A stretch of 64,000 nucleotides of DNA, taken from JBFMGD01 sp040751775 (lineage in GTDB: Bacteria; Bacillota; Dethiobacteria; DTU022). The notes below the pieces were generated by a model, which saw only the letters and a program-made list of their open reading frames with translations, did no database searches and was not told the DNA's origin. The stretch is taken from contig JBFMGD010000005.1 in the NCBI GenBank assembly GCA_040751775.1, positions 1 through 64,000 on the forward strand, read 5' to 3'. Positions within the stretch are counted from its first letter, which is position 1, and every line of letters starts with the position of its first letter. This document shows positions 51,192 through 60,724 of the stretch, in pieces. A program made the position numbers and the translations under genes.

Positions 51192-52537
51192 GCGGCCGCC
51201 ATTTCCTGCCCCTGACCGACGCGGAGCGGTCGGCCATGCTGAAGCGGATTGGGGCGGACTCGGTGGATGATCTTTTTCTGGATGTGCCCGCGGCGGTGCG
51301 CTTTCAGGGTGAAATGCAGCTGCCGCCTGCTCTCTCGGAACTTGAAGCCGCGGGGCACTTACACTCCCTGGCCGCCCGCAATAAGAATCTAAGAGACTGT
51401 GCCTCTTTTCTGGGCGCCGGTGTTTACGATCATTTCATTCCCAGTATGGTCAGGCATGTTACCGGGCGCAGTGAGTTCTACACGGCTTACACCCCTTACC
51501 AGGCAGAAATGAGCCAGGGAGTGTTGCAGGCGATCTTTGAATATCAAACCATGATCTGCCAGCTCACCGGCATGGAGGCGGCCAATGCCTCCCTCTATGA
51601 CGGTGCCACTGCGCTGGCGGAAGGAGCGGTGATGGCTTGTGCCGTCACCGGGCGCTCCAAGGTGCTGGTTTCCCGCGGCGTCAGCCCATTTTACCGGGCG
51701 GTGCTGCAAAACTACTTCCAGGCCAGGGGCTTGCAGACCGAAGAGCTACCCTGCCGGGACGGCCAAACCGATCGGGATGCGGTCGAAAAGGCGGTTGGCG
51801 GTGATGTGGCGGCGTTAATCCAGCAAAGGCCGAATTTTTTCGGATTGCTGGAGGAGATGGACGGTGTGGCCGACCTGCTCCATAAACAAGGCGCGCTCTT
51901 GGTGCTTTCCGTGGATCCGCTCTCCCTGCCCCTGGTGCAGGCGCCCGCGGAATACGGGACTGATATTGTCACCGGTGAAGGACAGGGCATGGGCAACCCC
52001 CCCTCTTTCGGGGGGCCGCTGCTGGGTTTTTTTGCCACCCGTGAAAAGTACATCCGGCGGATGCCGGGCCGGATCGCCGGTGAAACCGTAGATCACGACG
52101 GCGGGCGCGGGTTTGTGCTGACCCTCCAGACGCGCGAGCAGCATATCCGCCGCGAAAGGGCGACTTCAAATATTTGCTCCAACCAGGCGCTCAACGCCCT
52201 GGCAGCCGCGGTTTACCTGGCGGCGATGGGCCCCGCCGGGATGCGCGAGGTTGCCTTGCTCTGCCTGCAAAAAGCCGCTTACGCGCGGGAGAAAATTGCC
52301 GCCCTGGATGGATACCGGATCACTTTCCCCGGCGTCTACTTTAAAGAATTTACCGTCAGCCTGCCCGAAGCGGCTCGAACCTTAAACCGCCGGCTGCTGT
52401 CGCAAAACATCCTTGGCGGTTTTGATTTAAGCAAATACTACCCGGAGCTGGGTGAAGCTGCTTTATTCTGCGTCACTGAAACCCGGACCAGGGCAGAAAT
52501 CGATACCCTGGTGCAGGCGCTGGAGGGATGGTCATGA
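51188..52537 (+). CDS. gcvPA: Glycine dehydrogenase (decarboxylating) subunit 1
   Basis: 449-residue alpha subunit of the split P protein, the PLP enzyme that decarboxylates glycine. It starts LPLTDAERSAMLKRIGADSVDDLF, with YTPYQAEMSQGVLQAIFEYQTM and MEAANASLYDGATALAEGA. It lacks the PLP lysine, which is on subunit 2. ATG 51188 overlaps gcvH. Confidence 0.96.
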   Translation: MSGRHFLPLTDAERSAMLKRIGADSVDDLFLDVPAAVRFQGEMQLPPALSELEAAGHLHSLAARNKNLRDCASFLGAGVYDHFIPSMVRHVTGRSEFYTAYTPYQAEMSQGVLQAIFEYQTMICQLTGMEAANASLYDGATALAEGAVMACAVTGRSKVLVSRGVSPFYRAVLQNYFQARGLQTEELPCRDGQTDRDAVEKAVGGDVAALIQQRPNFFGLLEEMDGVADLLHKQGALLVLSVDPLSLPLVQAPAEYGTDIVTGEGQGMGNPPSFGGPLLGFFATREKYIRRMPGRIAGETVDHDGGRGFVLTLQTREQHIRRERATSNICSNQALNALAAAVYLAAMGPAGMREVALLCLQKAAYAREKIAALDGYRITFPGVYFKEFTVSLPEAARTLNRRLLSQNILGGFDLSKYYPELGEAALFCVTETRTRAEIDTLVQALEGWS

Positions 52538-53994
52538 GAAAAGAAAAAACGTTGCTCTTCGAGATGGGATCCCCGGGGCGGCGGGGCTGTTCCCTGCCGG
52601 ACTGTGATGTGCCCGAAAAACCGCTGGACGATCTGCTGCCGGCGCGGTTGCGGCGCCGGCAACCGCTGGATCTGCCCGAACTTTCCGAGGGGGAACTGAT
52701 CCGGCACTATACGGCGCTTTCCAGGCGCAATCACGGTGTCGATTCCGGTTTTTATCCCCTCGGATCCTGCACCATGAAATATAATCCGAAAATCAATGAG
52801 GATATCGCGGTGCTGCCGGGGTTTGCTTACCTGCACCCCTGCCAGGATGACTGCACAGTGCAGGGCGCCCTGGAACTGCTCTACCGGGCTGAGGCCGGCT
52901 TAAAAGAGGTGACCGGGATGGACCGGATTACCTTTCAGCCGGTGGCCGGAGCGCAAGGAGAACTGACCGGGCTGATGCTGATCCAGGCTTATCACCGCGC
53001 GCGCAATGAAGAGCGCCGCAAAGTGCTCATTCCGGATTCAGCCCACGGCACCAACCCCGCCTCAGCCGCCATGAGCGGATTTGAGGTGGTCCAGATTCCC
53101 TCGGATGCAAGAGGGCTGGTGGACCTGGAGAAGCTGAAAGAAGCGCTGGGGCCGGATACGGCGGCCCTGATGCTGACCAACCCGAATACGCTCGGTCTTT
53201 TCGAAGCGGATATTATGGAGATCGCCGCGGCGGTTCACGAAGTGGGCGGCCTGCTTTATTACGACGGGGCCAACCTGAATGCCGTGATGGGCTTTGCCCG
53301 CCCCGGTGATATGGGCTTTGACGTGGTCCACCTGAATTTGCATAAAACCTTCGCCACACCGCACGGCGGCGGTGGGCCGGGCAGCGGGGTGGTCGGGGTC
53401 AAGGAAAGGCTGGTCCCTTACCTGCCGCTGCCGCTGGTGGAAAAGGGAGAGCAGGGTTACTATTTCAACTACGACTTGCCGCTCAGTATCGGCAAGGTGC
53501 ACGGTTTCCACGGCAACTTCGGCGTTGTGGTAAAAGCCTATACCTACATGTGCATGATGGGCGCGGCGGGGCTGAAACAGGCCAGTGCCGATGCCGTCTT
53601 GAATGCCAATTACCTGATGCGCCGGCTTAAAAAAAACTACGCGCTCACTCACGACCGGCCCTGCAAGCACGAATTTGTCCTCTCCGCGGTAGATCAGAAA
53701 AAGCAGGGCGTGGCAGCGGGCGATATCGCAAAGGCGCTCCTTGATTACGGCTTTCATCCGCCCACTGTTTATTTTCCCTTAATCGTGGAAGAGGCGCTGA
53801 TGGTGGAGCCGACTGAAACCGAGAGCATGGAGACGCTGGACCGGTTTGCCGAAGCGATGGAAGAGATCGCCCGCCTGGTCAAGGAAGACCCGGCGCGGGT
53901 GACCGGCGCTCCCTATACCACACCGGTCGGACGTTTGGATGAAGTGCGTGCGGTCCGGCAGCTCCGCGTGCGCTGGACACCGGAATCCGAGTAG
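52534..53994 (+). CDS. gcvPB: Glycine dehydrogenase (decarboxylating) subunit 2
   Basis: 486-residue beta subunit of the split P protein, carrying the PLP lysine in HLNLHKTFATPHGGGGPG. GFYPLGSCTMKYNPKINED and DSAHGTNPASAAMSGF are hallmarks. ATG 52534 is preferred to ATG 52528 because TGGAGGG lies about 7 bases ahead. Its start overlaps the gcvPA stop. Confidence 0.96.
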   Translation: MRKEKTLLFEMGSPGRRGCSLPDCDVPEKPLDDLLPARLRRRQPLDLPELSEGELIRHYTALSRRNHGVDSGFYPLGSCTMKYNPKINEDIAVLPGFAYLHPCQDDCTVQGALELLYRAEAGLKEVTGMDRITFQPVAGAQGELTGLMLIQAYHRARNEERRKVLIPDSAHGTNPASAAMSGFEVVQIPSDARGLVDLEKLKEALGPDTAALMLTNPNTLGLFEADIMEIAAAVHEVGGLLYYDGANLNAVMGFARPGDMGFDVVHLNLHKTFATPHGGGGPGSGVVGVKERLVPYLPLPLVEKGEQGYYFNYDLPLSIGKVHGFHGNFGVVVKAYTYMCMMGAAGLKQASADAVLNANYLMRRLKKNYALTHDRPCKHEFVLSAVDQKKQGVAAGDIAKALLDYGFHPPTVYFPLIVEEALMVEPTETESMETLDRFAEAMEEIARLVKEDPARVTGAPYTTPVGRLDEVRAVRQLRVRWTPESE

Positions 53995-54044
53995 TCAGGC
54001 GGTTTATGCTTGGCTCTTGAATCTTACTGCACGCATCTTCTAAG

Positions 54045-54962
54045 GTGGTGATTATCATTTTTGCGCCATTGCTTTCGCCGGCAGACGAGGGGAGCTCGGC
54101 TTCCCTGGAGCAGCTGCTTTTTAAAGCCCGGCAGACCCGCGGGGTCAATTTTCCGCCGGCAGTGGAATATGTTTACCCCCGCCTGACGCTGGCGGTACGC
54201 ACCACCGCTATTACTTGCCCGTTAAACTGCGCGCACTGCGGGGGCCATTACTTAAGAGGGATGGTTTCCGTGACCAAGGCGTTGATTCAACAGCAAAAGA
54301 ATCGCTACAAAAGTTTCCTGGTCAGCGGCGCCTGTAATGCGCAGGGCCGGGTGCCGCACCGGGAAAAGTGGCCGGAGATATGTGCTCTCGCCGCCCGGGG
54401 AGAGCTGAACATCCATTCCGGCCTGGTGGGGGAAGAGGAGGCGGCGGAGTTGGGCAAGGTGGCCCGGACGATCTCTTTTGATTTCGTGACGGATGCTGAA
54501 ACGATCAGAGAAGTCTACGGCCTGCATGCCTCACCTGAGGATTATCTCCGCTCCTACCGGCTCTTACGCAAGCGCTGCCGGGTGGTGCCGCATATCTGCC
54601 TGGGGTTGATGGGGGGCCGGATTAAGGGGGAGTACCGGGCCCTGGAAGTTTTAAAGGAGGAAGGGGTGGAGGCGATCAGCTTCATCGTTTTTCGCCCTAC
54701 TCCGGGCACGGCGCTGGGTCATTGTCCTCCGCCGCTCCTGGAAGAGGTTGCCCGGGTTCTCGCGTTCGCCCGGGTGACCTTCCCGAACACCCCTCTTTAC
54801 CTGGGCTGCCTGCGCCCGGGGGGACAATACCGGCAGCAGCTCGATTGCTTGGCCCTGCACGCCGGCATCAACAAGATTGTCCAGCCGGCCCCGGCGGCCC
54901 GCCGCCTGGCGGAGAAACTGGAGCTGGCTGTACACCGGGGAGAGGAGTGCTGCGCCCTTTGA
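54045..54962 (+). CDS. Radical SAM protein, LipS1/LipS2-like lipoyl synthase component (first of pair)
   Basis: 305-residue radical SAM protein with the cluster motif CPLNCAHC (Cys-x3-Cys-x2-Cys). The barrel includes FLVSGACNAQGRVPH, LNIHSGLVGEEEA, HICLGLMGGRIKGEYRALEV and ISFIVFRPTPGTALG. It is paired with a second radical SAM gene downstream and lies between gcv genes and lipoyl genes, with no classical lipA in sight. This arrangement and the sequence type fit the two-protein lipoyl synthase (LipS1 plus LipS2) first described in archaea. Which of the two it is I cannot say. The GTG start at 54045 is uncertain, since the RBS is too close. Confidence 0.75.
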   Translation: MVIIIFAPLLSPADEGSSASLEQLLFKARQTRGVNFPPAVEYVYPRLTLAVRTTAITCPLNCAHCGGHYLRGMVSVTKALIQQQKNRYKSFLVSGACNAQGRVPHREKWPEICALAARGELNIHSGLVGEEEAAELGKVARTISFDFVTDAETIREVYGLHASPEDYLRSYRLLRKRCRVVPHICLGLMGGRIKGEYRALEVLKEEGVEAISFIVFRPTPGTALGHCPPPLLEEVARVLAFARVTFPNTPLYLGCLRPGGQYRQQLDCLALHAGINKIVQPAPAARRLAEKLELAVHRGEECCAL

Positions 54963-55921
54963 TTCGCATATCGGCGGGCAGCGCCGCCAGCATGGGCTTG
55001 ATCAGTCTGAAAGCGGATGTTGCCCCGACTACCGTTTACCTGCTGCACGGTACGGGCTGCGTGATGCATTGTGCTTTCTGTCCCCAATCGCGCTCCGGCG
55101 GTGGGCTGCACGGGCGCCTGGGCCGGATTACGTGGCCTACCTTTAATCGTTCAGTTTTGCCGGACGGATTGCGGCAAGCCGAAGCGGCGGGCGTGCGGCG
55201 AATTTGCCTGCAATCCGTCCGGGACGGCGGCGGACCGGCTGCCCTGGTGCAATTGCTGGAGCAGTTAAAAGCGGTCTCATCCCTGCCGGTATCGGTCTCC
55301 ACCCTGGTCGAGAGCAGGCCTGAGGCGGCGGCGATCTTTGAAGCCGGCGCGGCGCGGGTTTCGATCGCGCTTGACCTGGCCAACCCGGACCTATTTGCCC
55401 GTTATAAAGGAGGTTCTTTTCAGAAGAAGCTCAGGCTGCTCCTGGATTGCGCCCACGCCTGGCCGGGCAGGATGTCGACCCACCTGATCTGCGGACTGGG
55501 CGAAACGGAAGCGGCAGCGGCGGCGCTGCTTGACACCCTGCTGCGAGCGGGGATCACAATAGCCCTCTTTGCCTTTACCCCCCTGAAGGGAACCCCTCTG
55601 GCCGGCCACCCGCAGCCGGAACCGGCCGCCTACCGGCGCCTGCAAACAGCCCGCTACCTGCTCCAGCACGCTTTGAGCTCCCTGGAGCGCTTTACGTTTG
55701 CCGAAGGGAAAATCACCTCTTTCGGGCTTCCCGGCGAGACCCTGGCCGAAATCCTGAAAGACGGCGAAGCCTTTCGCACCAGCGGCTGCCCCGAATGCAA
55801 CCGCCCCTACTATAACGAAAAGCCCGGCGGTTTTATCTATAACTACCCCCGCTCTTTAACCGCCACCGAAACTAAAATTGCCACTGGGACGGTTCTATCG
55901 ACAATAATAAATAATCTTTAG
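54959..55921 (+). CDS. Radical SAM protein, LipS1/LipS2-like lipoyl synthase component (second of pair)
   Basis: About 320 residues. The radical SAM cluster motif is GCVMHCAFC (Cys-x3-Cys-x2-Cys) within LLHGTGCVMHCAFCPQSRSG. FEAGAARVSIALDLANPD and HLICGLGETEAAAAALLDT are biotin-synthase-like barrel segments. SGCPECNRPYYNEKPGG near the C-terminus supplies two further Cys for a possible second (sulfur-donating) cluster. TTG 54959 (12 bases after GGGGAGAGGAG) or GTG 54947 may be the start; it overlaps the first radical SAM gene. The last 15 residues (TGTVLSTIINNL end) are encoded by a REP-like repeat that begins at 55878, so the native stop was replaced. Confidence 0.75.
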   Translation: MIRISAGSAASMGLISLKADVAPTTVYLLHGTGCVMHCAFCPQSRSGGGLHGRLGRITWPTFNRSVLPDGLRQAEAAGVRRICLQSVRDGGGPAALVQLLEQLKAVSSLPVSVSTLVESRPEAAAIFEAGAARVSIALDLANPDLFARYKGGSFQKKLRLLLDCAHAWPGRMSTHLICGLGETEAAAAALLDTLLRAGITIALFAFTPLKGTPLAGHPQPEPAAYRRLQTARYLLQHALSSLERFTFAEGKITSFGLPGETLAEILKDGEAFRTSGCPECNRPYYNEKPGGFIYNYPRSLTATETKIATGTVLSTIINNL

Positions 55922-55996
55922 TCGGTTAAATATGTCACCGGCGTTACCGGAACGGTTCTGCTGAAAAAATTGTCAATAGAACCGTCACAGTGACAA
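55878..55996. repeat. REP-like inverted-repeat doublet, copy 2
   Basis: Same 27-base unit as copy 1. The direct arm is 55878-55904 and the inverted arm 55970-55996 (contains AGAACCGTCACAGTGACAA), with an internal partial copy at 55946-55967 (ACCGGAACGGTTCTGCTGAA). The element overlaps the 3' end of the second radical SAM gene and ends 30 bases before the octanoyltransferase start. Confidence 0.8.
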
Positions 55997-56025
55997 CCGG
56001 TGGAAACAAATAAGGCGGTGAGATT

Positions 56026-56760
56026 TTGTCTGAAGAATGGTGCCTGATCATGGACCCGGCCATGACGGGAGAACAAAACATGGCCCGCGACCTGGCCCTG
56101 CACCGCGCCGTCGCCGCCGGTGATTCGCCGCCGCTGCTGCGCTGCTACAGCTGGTCGCCGCCGGCCTTGTCTCTGGGCCGTTTTCAAAAGGCTGAAGAGG
56201 TGGTTGACCGGGAGGCTTGCCGCCGGCTGGGCGTGGACCTGGTACGCCGTCCCACCGGGGGCCGTGCTGTCCTGCATCATCGCGAACTGACCTACAGTGT
56301 CGTCGTGCGGGAAGACCATGCCCAAGTTCCGGCGGGAATAATAGAAGCTTACCGCCTTTTCAACGGTTGTATCGTGCAGGCGCTAGATCTGCTGAACATT
56401 AAGGCCGCGCTGGCGCCAAAAGAGGCAGGGGGAGGCGGCATAGCGCCCGGATCATGCTTTGATACCGCCGCCGCCTATGAAGTGCGGGTGGCGGGAAAAA
56501 AAGTAGCGGGCAGCGCCCAACTGCGGCGAGACGGCGCGCTCTTGCAGCACGGCGCGATTCTGTTTGAGCTGTCGCTTGACCTTTGCCGTCAGGTGCTGCT
56601 GCCGCTACCGGGTACCGGCGTGTCCGCTTACCTGCAGCAGCTCGGCCGTGAAGCCGCCGGCCTGTTGGACCTCGGTTACGATCTTTCACCGGCATCACTG
56701 GCCGAAGCACTGGTCGAGAGCTTTTCCCGGGTCCTGGCCGTAAGATTCAAAAACGAATAG
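56026..56760 (+). CDS. lipM: Octanoyltransferase/lipoate-protein ligase family (LipM-like)
   Basis: 244-residue BPL_LplA-fold protein. RRPTGGRAVLHHRELTYSV is the acyl-binding loop, Cys144 in GSCFDTAAAYEVRVAGKKVAG is in the position of the acyl-enzyme cysteine of LipM octanoyltransferases, and Lys159 is the conserved loop lysine. There is no C-terminal ligase accessory domain. It should transfer octanoyl from acyl-ACP to GcvH Lys65, giving the substrate for the two radical SAM proteins. A lipoate ligase function is the alternative. TTG 56026 follows AAGGCGGTGAG. Confidence 0.8.
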   Translation: MSEEWCLIMDPAMTGEQNMARDLALHRAVAAGDSPPLLRCYSWSPPALSLGRFQKAEEVVDREACRRLGVDLVRRPTGGRAVLHHRELTYSVVVREDHAQVPAGIIEAYRLFNGCIVQALDLLNIKAALAPKEAGGGGIAPGSCFDTAAAYEVRVAGKKVAGSAQLRRDGALLQHGAILFELSLDLCRQVLLPLPGTGVSAYLQQLGREAAGLLDLGYDLSPASLAEALVESFSRVLAVRFKNE

Positions 56761-56763
56761 CAA

Positions 56764-56780
56764 AACGTGCCAGGCACGTT
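56764..56780. repeat. Palindrome AACGTGCC-A-GGCACGTT
   Basis: A 17-base perfect dyad between lipM and lpdA, with the same core as the 33-base palindrome at 9032-9064, 47 kb away. The lpdA RBS lies 10 bases downstream. Probably a dispersed REP-like element; a shared operator is the alternative. Confidence 0.6.
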
Positions 56781-56801
56781 AGTTATTGAGGGAGGCAGAG
56801 T

Positions 56802-58208
56802 ATGGAGATGGAACGATATCAGTTAACGGTAATTGGCGGTGGGCCGGGGGGGTATGCCGCGGCGCTGCACGCCGCCGCCCTCGGTTTGAAGACAATTTTA
56901 ATTGAGAGGGAACATCTGGGAGGCACCTGTTTAAACCACGGCTGTATTCCCACCAAGTCACTGGCCTACAGCGCTTTTCTTTACCGGAAGTTGAAAGAGG
57001 CTCACACTTACGGGTTTGATACCGGCGTAGTGTCTTTTGATTACGCGGCCATCGAAGCGCGTAAAGCTTCGGTTGTCTCGGAACTTGTCGGTAGACTGGC
57101 CGGTCTATTAAAAAGCGCGGGGGTGGAGGTTTGCTTCGGGGAAGCCCGGGCGCTCTCGCCTGTGCGGTTTGCGGTGCAGCTTCCCGGAGGAGAGAAGCGG
57201 GTTGTGGAAACTGAGCAAACGATCCTGGCCACCGGCAGCGAAGAGATCATCCCGCCGGTTCCGGGGATAAATCTGCCCGGTGTGATCTATTCTCGCGAAG
57301 CACTGGCTTTAACCCGGCTTCCGGTAAGCCTGGCCGTTGTCGGCGGCGGCGTAATCGCCCTTGAGATGGCTTCCATCTTTGCCGCATTCGGCGTCTCGGT
57401 AACGATCATTCAGCGCAGTATTTTGCTGCGCCGGGAAGACCGCGAGATGGTGCGGCGCCTGACACCCTTTTTGCGGCGCCAGGGGATCAAAATTATGACG
57501 GAAGCGCCGCTACAGCGGATTGTTCAGGACGGCGACGGCTTGCGCTTGGTTGTGCATACGATGCGGGGTGAGGAGGCAGTAATTGCGGAGAAGGTTTTAA
57601 TCGCGATCGGGCGCAAAGCCTCAAGCGGTGGTTTGGAACCCGCCGTGCTGGGTATCGCCGCCGGCGAGGCCGGGTTTCAGGTGGCGGAATCGATGGAGAC
57701 AAACGTGCCCGGCATTTACGCCGTCGGGGATGCGGCCACACCGGGTTTCTTCCTGGCTCACGTTGCCTCTCACCAGGGCATCGTGGCAGCCGAAAACGCG
57801 GCGGGTCGCGAGGTGCTCTTTCACGCGAACGCGGTTCCGGTATGCATCTTTACCCATCCGGAGCTGGCGCGGGTCGGCCTGACCGAGGAAGAAGCCCGTG
57901 AGAAGGGTTATCCCGTCAGGACGGGCAAGTTCCCCTTCAGCGCGAACGGCAAAGCTTTTCTGCAGGGCGAGGGAGACGGCGTAGTGAAAATCGTCGCCGA
58001 CGGGGATACGGGAACAGTGCTCGGTGTGCATATTCTGGGGCCGCACGCCTCGGACCTGATCCAGGAGGGCACCTTGGCCGTGGCTTACGGCGCGCGGGTA
58101 GATGATTTGCAGCAGCTGATCCACCCGCACCCCACTTTAAGTGAAGCACTCTGGGAAGCGGCGCTTTCCGTTACCGGCGCCCCGCTTCACCTGGAAAGTA
58201 GGCGCTGA
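56802..58208 (+). CDS. lpdA: Dihydrolipoyl dehydrogenase (glycine cleavage L protein)
   Basis: 468-residue FAD disulfide oxidoreductase that reoxidises dihydrolipoyl-GcvH with NAD+. It has the FAD motif VIGGGPGGYAA, the redox disulfide Cys43/Cys48 in GGTCLNHGCIPTK, the NAD motif VVGGGVIALEMA, IYAVGDAATPG, and the C-terminal His-Glu dyad in IHPHPTLSEALWEAA. It is the last gene of the gcv operon, which completes the P, H, T and L set. Confidence 0.94.
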   Translation: MEMERYQLTVIGGGPGGYAAALHAAALGLKTILIEREHLGGTCLNHGCIPTKSLAYSAFLYRKLKEAHTYGFDTGVVSFDYAAIEARKASVVSELVGRLAGLLKSAGVEVCFGEARALSPVRFAVQLPGGEKRVVETEQTILATGSEEIIPPVPGINLPGVIYSREALALTRLPVSLAVVGGGVIALEMASIFAAFGVSVTIIQRSILLRREDREMVRRLTPFLRRQGIKIMTEAPLQRIVQDGDGLRLVVHTMRGEEAVIAEKVLIAIGRKASSGGLEPAVLGIAAGEAGFQVAESMETNVPGIYAVGDAATPGFFLAHVASHQGIVAAENAAGREVLFHANAVPVCIFTHPELARVGLTEEEAREKGYPVRTGKFPFSANGKAFLQGEGDGVVKIVADGDTGTVLGVHILGPHASDLIQEGTLAVAYGARVDDLQQLIHPHPTLSEALWEAALSVTGAPLHLESRR

Positions 58209-58260
58209 TATTCTAACAGGGGCAGGGCAGCGGTTGTAATTGCTGCATCTCATTGGCCGG

Positions 58261-60528
58261 TTATTCCTGCCGGTTAATTTGGTCGATCAATTCATCCAGC
58301 AGCGTCACACTAATCGATCCTCCGGTGTAATCCAACATTTTTATCGCCGGCATGTTGCCCAGCAGATTTACCAAAGTCTGGTCGAGGTCGCCTGACAGAA
58401 GCACTGAGACGAGTGGTGTTTCCCCCAGTGTTTGCCGAATGATTTCTCTGGCCGCATCATCGGAGAGGAAATATTTAAAGGGGGTAAGCCTGTGGAAGTG
58501 CCGCTTTAGTCTCTGCTGCGAATCCATGTAGACCTTTGTTGCCAGCTTAAGATCGGTGCTGGAACTGCCGATGAGAATTTCAAACCAACCCGTCTCTATG
58601 ATCCAATTCCGGCCGGCGGCATCGTAAAAAGCGAAATCGCGCCCGGTCAGTGAAAACTGCACTGTCTTTGTTTCTCCCGGTTCAAGAGCGACCTTGGCAA
58701 AAGCCTTTAGCTCCTTATCAGGCCGCACCCGGCTTGCCGTCTCATCGCGTAGGTAGAGCTGAACAATTTCCCGGCCCGCTCGAGGGCCGCTGTTTTTTAC
58801 ACTCAGTCCTACCTGCAGTACATCGTGGTCGGAGATCGTATCACGATTAAGCTTTAAGTTACTGTATTCAAAGGTGGTATAGGAGAGGCCGAAACCGAAA
58901 GGAAAAAGCGGTGTAATTTTTTTTCGGTCATAGTAGCGGTAGCCGACGAAAAGCCCTTCACCGTAGCGGACCCGGTCTTCTTCCCCCGGAAAATTTAAAA
59001 ACGCCGGTGTGTCCTCCAACCGGTAGGGGAAAGTTTCGGCCAGTTTCCCGGAAGGGTTAACCAACCCGAGCAGGATATCGGCCGCGGCGCCTCCGGAGGC
59101 CTGCCCGCCGAGCCATCCCTCCAGGATCGCTTTCGGTTTATTCAGCCAGGGCATGGTCACGGCGGATCCATTGGCCAAGAAAACGATGGTGTTCGGCTGG
59201 ACCGCGCAGACCGCCTCGATCAACCGGTTATGCGCCGGAGGCAGGTCCAGGTGGACGCGGTCGAACCCCTCCGACTCATACTGCGGCGGAAGCCCGGCAA
59301 AGATGACCGCTACTTCCGCTTTACGGGCCGTACTCACCGCCTCCTTAATCAGGGTCTCATCAGCGCTGTCGCTCTCGGAATATCCCGCGGCGTAAGTAAG
59401 CCAGGTTTTACTGCCGAGCAGCTTGGCCAGTTCATCGTAAGCCGCATCCAGTTTGGTGGGGGTAACCTGGGAACTGCCCGCGCCCTGGTAGCGGGGATCG
59501 CGGGCGAAGCGGCCGATTACGGCCAGAGAGGCAAGCTTATTCGCATCCAAAGGCAGCAGGTTGTCTTCATTTTTCAAAAGTACCGCACATTCGCCCGCGG
59601 CCCGGCGGGCCAGGGCATGGTGGGCTGTTTGATCATAAACGACGCCCGGCCGCCTGTATTGAACAGCGAGCAGCACCAGGCGCAGGATCCGGCGCACCGC
59701 CTCATCCAAAACGGTTTCATTAAGGAGGCCTTCTCTAACCAGCCCGGCTATTTTCGCGTCGTCGATGCCGCCTTTGCCCGGCATTTCCAGGTCCATTCCT
59801 GCTGCGAGCGATTTCTCCTTATAGTTGACCGCCGTCCAGTCGGAGACCACGCAACCCGTAAACCCCCACTCCTCTTTCAGTATTTCGGTAAGCAGGTAAC
59901 TGTTTTCCGTAGCCGGCACGCCGTTAATCCGGTTGTAGGACGCCATTACGGTCCAGGGGCGTGCTTCCTTGACCACCTGCTCAAAAGCGGCGAGGTAGAT
60001 CTCGCGCAAGGTACGTTCATCGAGATCTGCGCTGATCGTCATCCGTTCGAACTCCTGGTTGTTGCAGGCGTAATGTTTAAGCGAGGTTCCGATCCCTTCG
60101 CTTTGCACCGCGTTGACGAAAGCAACGGCCAACGCCGCGGTTAGATGGGGATCCTCGGAATAATACTCAAAGTTTCTCCCTCCCAGCGGAGAGCGCTTGA
60201 TATTAATCCCCGGCCCCAGCAGGACCTGAACATCCAGGGCATGGCATTCGCCGGCCAAAGCCTTGCCGATCGTTTCGATCAGGGCGGTATCCCAGGAAGA
60301 GGCTAGCGCGGAAGCGGTGGGAAAACAGGTGGCCGGTTTGGCGTCACCAAGCCCGATATCGCTTCCAGAGTGGGGTCGCCTGACTCCGTGCGGGCCGTCG
60401 TTCAGCCAGATTGAGGGAATGCCCAACCTTTCTACCGCCACGGTAGTCCAGTAATCCTTGCCCGTGGTCAACGCGACCTTCTCTTCAAGCGTCAACTTGC
60501 CCAGCAAATCGTTGATTCTGTCTTCCAT
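58261..60528 (-). CDS. Glycoside hydrolase family 3 beta-glycosidase
   Basis: 755-residue cytoplasmic GH3 enzyme. The (beta/alpha)8 domain holds the nucleophile Asp230 in GCVVSDWTAVNY, with KRSPLGGRNFEYYSEDP and SLKHYACNNQE in the sugar-binding site. The alpha/beta sandwich domain, and then a fibronectin-III-like domain (about 530-640), follow. An extra C-terminal segment of about 110 residues (FHRLTPFKYFLSDDAAREII) is seen in some clostridial homologues. No signal peptide. Likely hydrolyses short beta-glucosides. Convergent with lpdA. Confidence 0.92.
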   Translation of the reverse strand: MEDRINDLLGKLTLEEKVALTTGKDYWTTVAVERLGIPSIWLNDGPHGVRRPHSGSDIGLGDAKPATCFPTASALASSWDTALIETIGKALAGECHALDVQVLLGPGINIKRSPLGGRNFEYYSEDPHLTAALAVAFVNAVQSEGIGTSLKHYACNNQEFERMTISADLDERTLREIYLAAFEQVVKEARPWTVMASYNRINGVPATENSYLLTEILKEEWGFTGCVVSDWTAVNYKEKSLAAGMDLEMPGKGGIDDAKIAGLVREGLLNETVLDEAVRRILRLVLLAVQYRRPGVVYDQTAHHALARRAAGECAVLLKNEDNLLPLDANKLASLAVIGRFARDPRYQGAGSSQVTPTKLDAAYDELAKLLGSKTWLTYAAGYSESDSADETLIKEAVSTARKAEVAVIFAGLPPQYESEGFDRVHLDLPPAHNRLIEAVCAVQPNTIVFLANGSAVTMPWLNKPKAILEGWLGGQASGGAAADILLGLVNPSGKLAETFPYRLEDTPAFLNFPGEEDRVRYGEGLFVGYRYYDRKKITPLFPFGFGLSYTTFEYSNLKLNRDTISDHDVLQVGLSVKNSGPRAGREIVQLYLRDETASRVRPDKELKAFAKVALEPGETKTVQFSLTGRDFAFYDAAGRNWIIETGWFEILIGSSSTDLKLATKVYMDSQQRLKRHFHRLTPFKYFLSDDAAREIIRQTLGETPLVSVLLSGDLDQTLVNLLGNMPAIKMLDYTGGSISVTLLDELIDQINRQE

Positions 60529-60724
60529 ACCGAGACCACCCCATCCCTTTGCTTAGTAAAGGTTTATAGATTCATCGTTGCGTAACCATTCAAATTCTTT
60601 TTCTATTTCTGCATTATAGCGTCTTATCCTTTCAATTTATAGAATAGTGCCGTCAAAATTTGTAAAGATTATGCAAAGTCTTAATTGACTGGAAATTAAT
60701 GGCACCGGTAAAAGAGGTTAGTGG

